Source: Hermodice carunculata (lineage: Eukaryota > Annelida > Polychaeta > Eunicida > Amphinomidae). From it: 64,000 bases of DNA. Below are positions 1 through 11,851 of this stretch, piece after piece. The stretch is from contig OZ026627.1 in the NCBI GenBank assembly GCA_964020975.1, forward strand, positions 30,558,965 to 30,622,964. The letters run 5' to 3'. The notes beneath the pieces are model-generated. The model was not told the DNA's origin, ran no database searches, and saw only the letters and a program-made list of their open reading frames with translations. The stretch's first letter is position 1, and each line of letters opens with the position of its first letter. Made by a program: the position numbers and the translations under genes.

Positions 1-1318
1 AATGCCTATATGAAACACATGCAACGTGTGAGTTTTATATCCTATAAGACTGTGTTTCCAACGAAGTTCCTCGATTAATCCATATTATTATAATATTGAA
101 GAAAAGAAACAAAGTGAAAATCATCCAGTGACATGACAGTGGAATGTCAGCTTGCCAACTACAGCTCTGTGCAGATGAGGTTATGTCATACTCATCGTAA
201 TACAAGGCTTTTGAATATCTCCTTTGGTTGCAGAGCGGGGTCAGCCCCATTAGTATAGTAGTTAACAAGGCCCTAGGAATATAAGCAATAACTAGCTCAG
301 CAGGCATGATAAACATATTGGCAGTGGTGTGTGCACGTTACATGGCAAATTTAGGAATATGGCATCATATTATTTTTTGCCAAATGATTGGTCCATTTGG
401 AGCCCAATTTGAGATTGGGACCCAATTTAAGACATATACAAACACTACAGAATACCTGAGCCAAGTATTTCTGACTCAAAATGGGTATTTTGTATTACCC
501 GGAACAAGTCTATGTAAGTAAAAGAACTAGTCCCATAAGAGAAAAAAAGAAAGGAAAGCCCCACCACACCACACCCGGTTTTATCAAGTAATATTGGAAC
601 ATTAGGCGCACCATTAGGTCTCCGTATATGTATGATTTACATTTGAAACTTAGTCCCGCTAGCGCAACCCAACACTGTAATATTTACATAGAACATCTGC
701 TACAACTGACTCTATTTCCATTATTTTTATCACAAGATCCAGTTTTGGTGTAGGCTTGCGTAAGTAATTCAAGTTCAGACACCTGACTCACGACTTACTC
801 TCGTCTCCCAGTTACCATTTTGTTATGTATAAAAAGAACACTTCCCTACTTGCACGTTCTACGTTTTGTATATTCCAGTGGAAATCTCAATTTTCAAGTA
901 TAGGTTGTATATACATCGATGAAGCTTTGGCGGTCTGTCACTGTAGATGATAGAGGAGTAATGTGGTCTACGTATGCAAACGATTTAAATTATCTTTTTT
1001 CGAATATACATGCACCTGTGTTTGTGACATTCAGCGGGTAACTACTCGGAACATGTTTCGGAGCCTGTGACATTTGCCAGTAAGTTGCTGATAAAGATAT
1101 TGATTAATTTTGGACATAAATATTATCCCTTAACACGTGCTCATGGTAACGGGAAAGTTATTGCTGCACTAACGATTCCACAAAACACAAGCTTCAAGAC
1201 CTCTGCAACATTTATACAAAAAGATCCAGTGAGAAATAGAAAATACGCCATAAAATTTATACATAGACTGTTATGCCAGATGTTGTGGAAACATCGTTTA
1301 GCATTAATCCCACAAATC
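1..1318. other. no gene recognised
   Basis: AT-rich sequence with only short open frames and no recognisable domain, RNA gene or splice-framed exon on either strand. Confidence 0.6.
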
Positions 1319-1465
1319 ATGCAGTGTACACTTCAGCTAAAGATACCCGACTAAAAGCCATTTTGTAGGGTGGTTTTCGTCCCCATTTCTCCTTGCAAGC
1401 CTTGACTGCAGGGGTCAGACTTGACCTGGAATTCAAACAACACCTGGTAATGCAACCTAATTGCT
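1319..1465 (+). repeat. dispersed repeat, copy 1 of 2
   Basis: About 145 bp starting near cttcagctaaagatacc is repeated in the same orientation at 54,005-54,150, inside an intron of the receptor gene. Both copies share ttgacctgga and caacctaattg toward the right end. They differ by scattered substitutions and a few small indels, so they are old copies. No terminal repeats or coding frame are shared. The family is unknown; a short non-autonomous transposon or SINE-like unit is possible. Confidence 0.7.
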
Positions 1466-2238
1466 ATTAGATACTCAATGAGATAGCACTTCAGTCACTA
1501 GATTAGGGGCTTTTGTTAGCTTCCTCCAGTAACTTTCCCTTTCAAATTGAAACAAAAGTGTGGTAATCATGTTAATTTTCAGAAAATGAATATTGAATTG
1601 ACACAGTGAGGATAAAAATATACCAGCGACACATATTATGAGCCCCAGAAGTTTGGAGTAGGTGGTACTATTAAAGAGTAATAAGCAATAATTACTGGGA
1701 TCATAAGGATCGAAAAAGTTCACTTTGGGTATTGAAGTTGTAGCTCCTAGGAAGTTAGGAGTAAGTTGATACCTCACATCCACGCGTGACCTTTGAGTTA
1801 ATTTCTTCTATACAGTCTCTTTAGACTGAAAGTGTCTCTCAGTATTGAAAGCGCTGGGACCAAAATGACTTTGGTCTACATCACTGGGTGAGTATACAGC
1901 CACCTTACTTAGCAGCGTAATAAAAGGCAGAATTATTTCTATTAAACTGAGTGTCAACGGTATCCTGAATCTTTAGCTTATCATCTGAGTCACCTATATA
2001 TAATCAATCACGAAATAGACTGAGCATTTGTTCTCAAGTAGTCTGATATAGTTGGCTGCACTGCCTTTTCAGTCCACTGAAGGGGCGGGGGGACAGTAAA
2101 CCAAAGGTACAGGTTAGTAGTGAGACCATTACATGTCAATATCATACTAAAATCAGTACAAGTCGAAAACCGTCCAAATCTCGACAAGTCTGTGAACGTC
2201 GCCAAAAGTAAGACTTGAACAGCCATTAAACAATACAT
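1466..2238. other. no gene recognised
   Basis: Open frames here are short and on conflicting frames, and none matches a known domain. Confidence 0.55.
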
Positions 2239-2239
2239 T

Positions 2240-2312
2240 AGGGGCCGTTTACAAATTACGTACCGCTTTGGGGGGCTTTTTTACACCCTCCTCCCCGTGG
2301 TAACACTGTGTG
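2240..2312 (+). mobile_element. possible DNA-transposon end
   Basis: The segment beginning ggggccgtttacaaattacg, followed by a G-rich stretch and ctcctccccgtggtaac, resembles the terminal sequences of a widespread class of animal DNA transposons and MITEs that begin GGGCCGT and carry ACGTA shortly after. That resemblance is recalled, not computed. No matching inverted end was found nearby, so this would be one end or a truncated copy. Confidence 0.25.
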
Positions 2313-2560
2313 ACGCCAAATTATATCTGAGTAAGTTCAAAGCATATGTGAGTGACAAGTAGGTCTCTTCCCCCCATGCTCTACTAGTACTGGCTTGTTG
2401 ACATGATGCACCATCAACTGCCTTGTACAAAATTAAACAGGCGTCTGGTACAAGGTGAAAAGTAATGTAAGATTTACAGTCCCACTTTACTAGCAAAATT
2501 ACATTCTAACTTGCTGACAGTTTAATGGTTTATAGAGAAAATGTTTTCTTGTTTTTTCTT

Positions 2561-2603
2561 GGGGGGGGGGGGTTGTTTGTTTGTTTGTTTGTTTGTTTGT
2601 TCG
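2561..2603 (+). repeat. G-run followed by (TTTG)n
   Basis: Twelve consecutive G followed by about seven TTTG units: a simple-sequence tract. Confidence 0.95.
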
Positions 2604-3237
2604 TTTTTTCTTAACTCATACTTAGTATCAAACCTGGCAGATAACAGGCTTAATTTTCCTTTGACATCAAATATTTGACAAAGTACTGCAACACATTCTT
2701 TTAAAAAATTCAAACTGAAGACTTGTTAGAAATAAAGACAAAGAATATATATTTTGGTATGATACTCTACCTGAAACTTGATTCTAAATTATGTAAATTT
2801 TACTGCCAGATTTAATGTTTGTCCAGTCTTCTTCAAGCCTGTGGTGCCCGACATCACAAATATGGTTCTTCCTGGATCTCAAGGAAGAAACTCAACATTA
2901 CAGGCATCCCCTGTGAAGTGGTACTTGGGACGTAAATATTATTGTAATAACAACAAGAAGTAAGCTTTCTCTATTTAGGTAATTGAACCTTAAGATCACC
3001 AAGTGTTTGGAATGGGACTGTGTTACCTTACTAGTCGAATAATGAGTGGAAAAAATGTCCAACGTTTAACTATGTACTGACTCGTCTGTTTTTTATTTAG
3101 ACTAGTCAAAATTTAGCATATGAACATTTATTAAAATTTGCACACTTTCTCCGTTTGGATAGTTCACTTTGGCAGTTTAAATCAGTAAAGTAGAAATGCG
3201 ACGAAAATGTTTTAAATATGATAGAAACGCTAACCAT
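2604..3237. other. no gene recognised
   Basis: Only short open frames; nothing identifiable. Confidence 0.55.
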
Positions 3238-3323
3238 TTTTTTGTTTGTTTTTTGTTTGTTTGTTTGTTTGTTTTTTGTTTGTTTGTTTGTTTCTTGTTG
3301 TGTTTTTTTGTTTTTGTTTTTTT
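3238..3323 (+). repeat. (TTTG)n with T-runs
   Basis: About 85 bp of imperfect TTTG repeats. It generates low-complexity open frames on both strands that should not be taken as genes. Confidence 0.95.
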
Positions 3324-3430
3324 CTGCATGAAGAAAGCGGTGTTCATAGTAATACCAGTTACGACGTCATCATATATGACGTGCTGACCTGGTTCCTCTG
3401 TTCTGAAACTTGTCTGAACTGGAAACAATT

Positions 3431-3545
3431 ATAGAGTGTCATTACCATATCCAAAACGTAGTCCTTAAGAAACAAATCAAAGTCAATTCCAACCAAAGGC
3501 AATGTCTCCTTGGTATGTGAAGCTCAATCACATAAATTTATAATT
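3431..3545 (+). repeat. short third copy of the 13/18 kb repeat
   Basis: The stretch from gtgtcattaccatatcc to the tcacataaattta end matches the first ~110 bp of the duplicated segments at 13,056 and 17,870, including aaaggcaatg and the exon-end-like cttggtatgt. Similarity stops after about 115 bp. This copy carries small differences from both long copies, so it is an older or partial member. Confidence 0.8.
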
Positions 3546-5503
3546 TTTAATGTTTGAGATATAGATCCAAGTCGATTGGATTGACTAAACATATTACACT
3601 TTTAAGTTGGAGAAATAAGGTTTCTTCTCGGGTTTCATGCAAAGTGCTGGGAGAAGTTTTGCTGCTGCATCGCCTTTTATTTTCACATGGAAATGCACAC
3701 ATTAGTAAAATTGGCCAGCCACTGCTCACGCGAAATTTTTAGCTGTAAAAATATTGAAAGCAATTAAGAAAAGGGGTTTAATTTGTAAAAGGATCCACAG
3801 ACAGCACACACACAATTTATCAGCACTACAAGTTCAAAGTTTCTCGAAATGTACTTTATAAAGTGAATTACGCTAGGTTTTATCTCAGCTGACTTCTCAG
3901 TCATTTGAGGTTAGGTCAGTCGTCTGTCCATCCATCAATACATCATAGTTGCCGTCACATTCACATTTCACATTTTTGCTTCTCCAAAACTGTTGGCCAC
4001 ATCCTCTTCAAACCTGTTCGCGATCTTACTTGGGTGAGACTCTAGCAATTTTTTTCAATGGATAATGCTCCAATGTTTTTGGATTTTATATTATTTTTAT
4101 AGTTTTTTTGACGAAAATTAAAAAATATATATCTGAAACCACTTGTCAATTATTTTGAAGTTGCATAGTGAATCATCTGGTGACCCCTAGACCTTACTTT
4201 GTTCAGCAGAAGGGCCTGTGATTCTGTCCGCTTTTTTCTCCCTTTTCACGACTTTTTGTTTCTTTGCTATCATCGGCTTCTTCACTGAAATCGTGAGTCA
4301 GAGTTTTATGAAACGTGGCAGAAATGTAGCTTACAGAAGGGTCAAACAAATGTTTCGACCAAGTGATGTTGCTGTTGATACCTGTTTTTTAACATATTAG
4401 CGAATTCGGGTACTTGTTGGTTAATGCACACATCCCTTTTGATTGTTCTAAAGTCAATAGGAATTGCAATGCCAGAAAACATTTTCGACTGCTGCTCTAA
4501 CACCTTTAGCACTGTTGAAGATGTACTTTAAGTGGGACGATTTTTGTATTTTGAACAAATTGTCCTGTTAATTAATTGCCAAAACCGCTTGGCTAATTGT
4601 TTCGAAATTTCATAGGGTCACTTTTGTATAGGATCGCTACTAGGGACCCTTAGACCTTTATTTTGTTTAACAGGAGTCCCTGCCTTGTTTAATCTTTTTT
4701 CCATATATTTTCGCATGTTAAATTTATTTTCCTCTTTCCAGAACCATCAAACAATGCTGAAATTTGCTCGAAATGCAGATTTTTGAAGGGTAATTTCTGA
4801 ATGAATGAAACATTGTGCAATATATTTCGCATACAAAATGTTTATGCTGCAAACGGATGAACCCACGTATGCTCTTAAAGTAGGGCCCGGCAGAGTGCCG
4901 TCTACGCTATGTCGCAACATGTTAATTTACATGCGTGAATGACCATGACATGCATGAATGAGTGCCAATTTTATTGTAATAAACTTTTATGAAATCTTAT
5001 GAGTTTGTGTTCATTTGAAAGAGAATGAAATGCTCTTTCCGGTGATGTAACTCACTGCATGACTTGCACAAGCGTTGTTACCCCACCCTGCGTCAAAAAC
5101 AGGGTAAAATACAAAGTGCGCCGGCAGCCAGATGCCTTTTTCGCATCGCGGCAACAAAATCCATAGCATCTTCAAAGACGCTTCGCAGGGCCAAGGTTGA
5201 CTCTTTCGTTATAAATAGCATATCATTACAAAGCTAGAAATGTGTAGTTTCGAAATCCGAATTATCATTTTTTTCGTTTATTTTTTAATTTATTTTTTAA
5301 TCCGATTAAAAACTTCAATCAGTTTTAAAAAATGGTAAATTTTAAAGACAAAAAGACGATAACACGGATTTTTATAGCCCAGAATCTCCTCTATTGAATG
5401 GTATATGTCACTTTATACGAAGACAAAAAACGCGAATGCGAAACTTGGATCTGCAAGGCATGTCATATAAAAGGCGCGTGACGCGTCTCCTTGGTTAACC
5501 ATC
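3546..5503. other. no gene recognised; possible promoter region at the right end
   Basis: No coding exon recognised up to about 5 kb. From about 5,070 to 5,500 the sequence becomes locally richer in CpG (cgccggcagcc, catcgcggc, ggcgcgtgacgcg). Directly before the ATG at 5,504 this would suit a housekeeping-type promoter. No TATA box at a fitting distance is obvious. Confidence 0.35.
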
Positions 5504-5521
5504 ATGGCGCCGCTTCTGAGG
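5504..5521 (+). CDS. candidate first coding exon of a small unknown gene
   Basis: An ATG in a good initiation context (atcATGGCG) opens a six-codon exon, MAPLLR, followed at once by a consensus donor, AGG|GTGAGT. It sits just downstream of a locally CpG-richer stretch, as a first exon would. In phase it joins to the 38-nt exon at 6,460, giving MAPLLRSVVEEPILNPTA. The product is not recognised. The case rests on context, start and splice-site quality only, and a chance arrangement is quite possible. Confidence 0.35.
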
Positions 5522-6195
5522 GTGAGTACGCTGTTCTTCGTTCAGATTTTCTGTTCCACTTTGGAAAGTCCAGCATGAATAACTGCCCATAGTATGTATG
5601 AGAATTTCTTTATGAATGCTCCGAGTATTACTTGAAAGTAATTTAGTGTGGGCAATAGGCAAATTGATAGCAAAAAATTGTTCTGATACAGGGAGGGAAA
5701 AAGCGTCTGCTATCACGTCACTGTGAATTTCCAGCCCAAAGAACCCCCCCCCCCCCCAGAAATTATGGAGAATATACTTGATATTGAAAAAATAATGCCA
5801 CAGAATATTTCTGACAGCTGTTTTGATCTGCTCAGGAGCAGTTTTGACCATCGATGGCTTAAGATTAGCAAAGATGATAGTGGATTGTAATTCTACTCGG
5901 TTCACTGTGAAAGTGGGAGCTTGACTGTGAGCGATAATGGAGTCACAATTTGGCATTGGAGTACATAATGAAGTTTTCCTTCTCTTATATTTTGATCAAA
6001 ATACATGTTTTGAAATTTTTTACTCAAGTAACATTTGAAATATGTAGACCTTCTTTTGGCTCTCTTTGCATGGAATTGCACATAATCAACAACAAAAAAA
6101 TAATTAATATTAAAATTGTGATAAGTAAATATAAATTCTATCATAGGCCTACTTACATTAAGTTGCAAGGGTAAATTATGATTAAGTGGTTGGTT
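5522..6195. other. putative intron; no other gene seen
   Basis: Contains a run of twelve C at about 5,746 and AT-rich sequence. The 153-codon minus-strand open frame crossing the C-run has no recognisable domain and is judged chance. Confidence 0.4.
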
Positions 6196-6212
6196 GGGGG
6201 GGGGGGGGGGGG
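6196..6212 (+). repeat. poly-G tract
   Basis: Seventeen consecutive G. Confidence 0.95.
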
Positions 6213-6297
6213 CATCATGATATAGAAATTCACCTAGCTCTTTTAATTTAGATAAAGGTAAAGTTTAAAATCTCATTCTTAAATCAAAGTTAATTTA

Positions 6298-6298
<1 letters not shown>

Positions 6299-6395
<97 letters not shown>
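6299..6395 (+). repeat. (TTA)n microsatellite
   Basis: About 32 uninterrupted TTA units, 65 bp upstream of the candidate exon at 6,460. Confidence 0.98.
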
Positions 6396-6459
6396 TTCAT
6401 CAATGATTATTGTTGTTGTGAAGGTTACTAAAGCAAGCATATTTTAATTTTATTTTCAG

Positions 6460-6497
6460 TCAGTTGTGGAAGAGCCTATCTTAAATCCTACTGCCAG
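6460..6497 (+). CDS. candidate second exon of the small unknown gene
   Basis: A 38-nt segment is bracketed by a good acceptor (ttttatttttcag) and a donor (gtaatt). Read in the phase left by the ATG exon at 5,504 it encodes SVVEEPILNPTA and ends in phase 2. The next two candidate exons (7,306 and 11,215) both start and end in phase 2, so either can follow, and the 180-nt one could be a cassette. No family is recognised. Confidence 0.35.
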
Positions 6498-7305
6498 GTA
6501 ATTTTTTTTTAATTATGTCATAACTACTGTAGACTTGTAGTCTGTAGTTGAATAGTAATATTTGGTGAAGGATTAGGTGGAAGTGTGTAATTTGCAATAG
6601 ATTAGTTAGCTTTGCTTTGCCTTTGGTGATGGAATGATGCATGAAACAATTTACATATATCAAACACTTGAATATTATGATGATGCTTTAAAAAATCCAA
6701 AGAGTGTAGTGCTTGAAGAAAAATATGCTTTGTAGTGCCAATGTTTAATATTATCTTAAGTAAAATATTAAAATGCAAAATACGCTTTGTTATATAATAC
6801 AACTTTAAAAAAAAGTCATGAGACATTATTTCATGACTGCAGTTTTTCCTTTTGATCAAGGGATGCTGTAGTGTTAAGTACATGTAGGTAATTGAGAGTA
6901 CAGTGGTACCTGCTATTTGAGACCACCCCTACTGCCAGAAGACAAAATTGTTCTCATTTAACAGTTAGTCTTTTTCCTTTAAATTAACAGAGAAATAAGA
7001 TGCCAGTGCCTTGAAAGGCTGGTCTCAAAAACATTTTGTGGTCTTTCATGAAATATGGGTTTGTACAGCAGGTAATATTGTATGACACTTCTTATTTTTC
7101 ATCATAGTCCACAATGAATAAAGGTTATCCCATGCATGTTGAAGAAAACTAAGTCTTTTTTTTTCTTGATTGCAACCTCTTGTCATGAACATGGAATATA
7201 TAATGTTATTTATAGATTTATGATTATGGCATAAGACATAAAGAAATGAGTTTTTCACACAATAGGGGTCTTTCTTGCATGTGTGTGTTATCTCACTTTT
7301 TTTAG
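6498..7305. other. putative intron
   Basis: AT-rich sequence with no independent gene recognised. Confidence 0.4.
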
Positions 7306-7485
7306 TGAGATGGACATTCGAAGCAATCAGCATTGTGACTGGGCATGGGGACATCCCAGGCAAGTGCTGAATGTGGACAGTGTTCACTACAAGAGGGTTT
7401 CCCTCATTGCACTGTGGGGCATGCATATACACATAGACAAGGTCATTACCTTCTGTAAATCTATTGTGTCCACACTTCATGCAAA
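7306..7485 (+). CDS. candidate cassette exon of the small unknown gene
   Basis: A 180-nt segment begins after a T-rich acceptor (actttttttag) and ends before a donor (gtaggt), phase 2 at both sides. In that phase it is open throughout: 59 codons beginning EMDIRSNQHCDWAWGHPR and ending SIVSTLHAK, with three Trp residues. The opposite strand is also open over this stretch (one frame of 144 codons beginning at 7,480), so the coding strand is uncertain. No domain is recognised on either strand. Confidence 0.3.
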
Positions 7486-8317
<832 letters not shown>

Positions 8318-9046
8318 TAAGGCCAAGCTCGTTAAACTATATTTTCTTGTCAGCCTCCCTTCTTACTTTGCACCTCCCTTCATGTTAAATGTGATGTATG
8401 ATTTGCAGAAAAATTGCATGCAATGTTAAGAAATATATTACATACAAGTATGAAAAAAACATATGAGAAAGATATCGTGTTGTGTCTGGTCCCTCGCTCC
8501 TTAGGTTTGAAAACTCAGCTGACATGATGCATAGACTTAAACAGGCATGGCCTAATTACAACCATTCATGCATGTCCAAGTTGAAAGCACATATTGTCTT
8601 TCACTATCTTCTGGCACAATAAATATTTCTTCTTTTTTTAATAACATATCAAATGTCAACATCTCCTCTACACTCTAACAAAAACAGACTTAACTGTGTG
8701 TGTGTCACTGTCATCTTGGGTTAAAAAATCAGTTTTAAAGTCAAATCTACTTATTGAATAGTATCATAGTATGAACCAATATTTTGGTCCATTTTCTTAG
8801 ATCCATACAAATTAAACAAAAATTTGAAAGAAACAAATTCTGGCTTTATTGTCTTTTTCATTCATAGGCCTAAGTAATTGATCATTGGTTCAGTCTGCAG
8901 ATTATACCTGAAAAGAACCCGACAACCCCTGACATTCATTCATGTGTAATCGCAAGCCAAATAACTTCACCTCTTATATGAACCATCTATTTTCGGCTTC
9001 ATGCTTCATGTATTTAAACTCTTGCAGTGCCGATTTTGAAACTGAA
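8318..9046. other. no gene recognised
   Basis: AT-rich sequence, nothing identifiable. Confidence 0.55.
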
Positions 9047-9111
9047 TCAACAGCTTGCTCGGGCACGCCTTGCACACACTGTGTGCAAAGTGCACCGAAG
9101 CAAGCTGTTGA
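9047..9111 (+). ncRNA. 65-nt hairpin, microRNA-precursor-like
   Basis: An imperfect inverted repeat with a very short loop. The outer 13 bp pair perfectly (tcaacagcttgct against agcaagctgttga), the middle has several mismatches, and the inner 8 bp pair perfectly (ttgcacac against gtgtgcaa) around a 3-nt loop. Length and shape fit a metazoan pre-miRNA, though a loop that small is not typical. A short palindromic transposon relic or a DNA cruciform is the alternative. The arms do not match a microRNA I can name. Confidence 0.35.
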
Positions 9112-11214
9112 CTGAGACCATGATTTATAAAACAAAATTTAAACCAGGCATGCTGGTGATTAAATGAAAGCTCTTTTCATGTAGAATTTGAATAAGAGTA
9201 GTTTGTATGTATAATTCATATCTGTATACAGCATCACATTACTGTAGAAAATTATTGCTGCAATGCTTTGGTCAAATTACATTCAGATTTAGAATAAATG
9301 TACTGAATGGTATAGGCCTACTTGCAACATTCAACAATACACACACGTGTGAATGTATAGATCAGACGTTCACATGAATGTTATAAGTTGCAGGGATTGT
9401 GGTGTAAGGGACTATGGATGCTTTCTTTCTTTGATCAAGATTTTCAAAATTCAACAGGTCAAAAGCATAAACTTTTAAAATGATAGGAGAACTTGTCAAA
9501 GTTGATTTTTCCCCCTATTTTGGGTGTAAATTACATTTTATAATTTCAAAGTGTTAAGTTGTTTCTTCTTGCATACTTACAGGAGTACAAAGTTAGTTAA
9601 GTCTAACATTTCATTAACAAAACACAGCACAACAACATGAACAGAAGAAAGATTTATGGGACTATGCATATTTTCATGCCAGAATTTTCAATTTTGTACA
9701 TTCTCATAGGGCTATGATTAAGACACAATCTAACAAGTTTAGGGGCAGGCTAATTCGCTTTAGCATCCAGATTCAAAGTACTAATGGAGGGGGGGGGGAG
9801 GGGGTGAACTGTGCATGTACCTTGCAACAATGGTAACATGTATGTACCACTGAATAAAATGTATGCATTTAAGTCTGTCTATGTATTTGGTACTCAAGAC
9901 AGAAATTGATCAATTTATTTTATATCCCCTATTAAGGAATTAGTTTTGTATCTATGCATGCTGCTGTGAATGTTACACAGTAGAAAGAATGCTTTTGTCA
10001 CATTGTCTTGGTCACACTATGAGCATAATCTCCAGTCATGTGTTAGTGATGCAATATTTTTATATGCATGTCATTGTTGTTTACAAGTCTAACTACATTT
10101 TAGTTAAGTCAGTGTCACATCTGTTTGTTAACACATATCCACTGGTCAGTAAATTTGATGTCTTTGGCTTGTTTGGTTCAATAAATGATGATGTTACAAT
10201 GGTGTAGAACTACATGTATTATGTGCCAACTGTTCTACAAAAGAAGTGAGCTGAGTTTATAGCAGGGCACATTACATATGCATAGTTTTACTTGCACAAA
10301 AATTGTAGTAAATAGAAAGAAATCATGTCTACATGGCAGACATGAAATCCATGTTTGTATGGTTACATAGTGATGTGTTCCAATGCCACTGTCATGACTC
10401 TATACATTTTTTCGAAGGAGATCCACAGTGAGCAGCTGAGCACAGCAACAACTTCTCTGTGCAGGAGTGCTTTATATGCATGTACCTGTATTTTCTTCAC
10501 TTTTAGCATTTCAAAAGTAATGACGTATAATGCACTTGGCCAGAAAAGTTAAGGACTGGTATGCAAAGGACATGAAGGATGAAATTGATACAGGCCAACC
10601 CGAGTCCTAAAGGACTCTATAGACTTTTTGCATGATCAAAAGCATAAATTTCAAACTCATTTAAGATGTGTTGTTATCTCAAATGGAGACAATGATAACT
10701 GAGCTGCCAACCATTGCTCTTTTGGGGAAATCATTGCTATTTTATCACAAATATCACTCCATTATTAATCTTTGCTGAAGAAAGCTAGTCCTTTTGCCCT
10801 TTCCACAACATACATAAACATTTAGGTTTATAGTACATGTATTCAGAATATGCTAAAATGTGATTGAAAAGTAATAAAATCAGTATTGATGTATACTTTT
10901 GTCAGTTGAAAGGATTCAAATGAGTTCTCTGTCAAGAAACATTTCCATTTGGTTACTAATTTTTTATTTTGAGTAAGTTGACTTGTCTGTCAATACTCAC
11001 ATATGAAACTTTTCTTTAAATAGTATTGTGTAGTCAATACTTTAATCATCATCCAACAAATCACTTGTTGAATGATAAATAACTCAAAAGCAAAATTCTA
11101 CATGTAGGTCGGCATTTCTGTTGAGAATAGCTCTCCCTGTTATCTGTCATTGTGAAAATTAAGGTAGTCGCTGCATAAAAGGTGACATGGTGTTTTGTCT
11201 TTTATATGTTGTAG
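9112..11214. other. no gene recognised
   Basis: Contains a G-rich patch at 9,786-9,804. Short open frames at 9,989 and 10,355 have no recognisable domain. Confidence 0.5.
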
Positions 11215-11274
11215 GAGACCACATGTGAGGAAGCAGAAACACCACCACTGGATGCGGTCTGTGAGGAAGCTGGG
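11215..11274 (+). CDS. candidate exon of unknown gene, two possible readings
   Basis: After an acceptor-like tttatatgttgtag, two readings are possible. In phase 2, compatible with the exons at 6,460 and 7,306, the segment encodes RPHVRKQKHHHWMRSVRKLG. It then meets either a donor (gtaacc) or the in-frame TAA that overlaps it. In phase 0 the sequence stays open for about 100 codons to a TGA at 11,521-11,523, starting ETTCEEAETPPLD and including ERMSHGVVSRLVDWSRKVF, which looks more like a helical protein. Neither reading matches a family I know. Confidence 0.3.
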
Positions 11275-11523
11275 GTAACCATTGAATTGTGGAAGAAATG
11301 CATCCAAGGAGAGTTGATAGATGCTTTGCCACCGCGGGAAAGGATGTCACATGGGGTTGTTAGCAGATTGGTAGATTGGTCCAGAAAAGTCTTTGATGAA
11401 TGGGGGGGTGGGTGGCATTTTGATTTATTTTCTTGTTTGACCATCACCATCACACAAATGGATTTCAGATCTGTGTTTTTGGCATTATATGATAAAATTG
11501 CGCCAGAAGGCCCTCTCATCTGA
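11275..11523 (+). CDS. possible coding continuation (phase-0 reading)
   Basis: This is the part of the phase-0 frame of the preceding exon that runs to the TGA at 11,521-11,523. It includes VTIELWKKCIQGELID and SRLVDWSRKVFDEW. A G-run around 11,401-11,411 follows the Trp-rich part, after which the composition no longer looks protein-like, so a real coding segment may end near 11,400. Unknown product. Confidence 0.25.
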   Translation, partial: VTIELWKKCIQGELIDALPPRERMSHGVVSRLVDWSRKVFDEWGGGWHFDLFSCLTITITQMDFRSVFLALYDKIAPEGPLI

Positions 11524-11566
11524 CGTAAAATTCAAGTATAACATAAAAAATAGTGAAAATCCAGTG

Positions 11567-11655
11567 TCGTCAGCGGAAAAGCCGCGGCATCTTCGGAGAA
11601 TCAATAATAATCATACAAAATTTATAAATGTATATTAGATTCGGCATTGAACACC
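11567..11655 (+). repeat. local duplication, copy 1
   Basis: About 85 bp beginning gtcgtcagcgg and ending near ggcatt recurs in direct orientation at 11,766. Shared landmarks are cggcatcttcg, aataat and aaatttntaaatntatta. The two copies lie about 200 bp apart. Confidence 0.7.
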
Positions 11656-11765
11656 CTTTAAATGGATTGCACCCACTTTGATGTTGCATAAAAGGATATT
11701 AGTGCCCCATAATACCCTTACATGTCACTAATGATTTACCTTATACTCTAAGTATTAAAAAATTG

Positions 11766-11851
11766 CTGTCGTCTTCGGATAATCAGCGGCATCTTCGCAA
11801 AGGATAAATAATTATAACCAAATTTGTAAATATTTATTATATTCTGCATTT
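11766..11851 (+). repeat. local duplication, copy 2
   Basis: Second copy of the 11,567 unit, in direct orientation and clearly diverged. Function unknown. Confidence 0.7.

Noticed and set aside
5495-5956. 153-codon minus-strand frame
   Set aside because: Runs through a C-run, has no domain, and lies antisense to the better-supported ATG/donor at 5,504.
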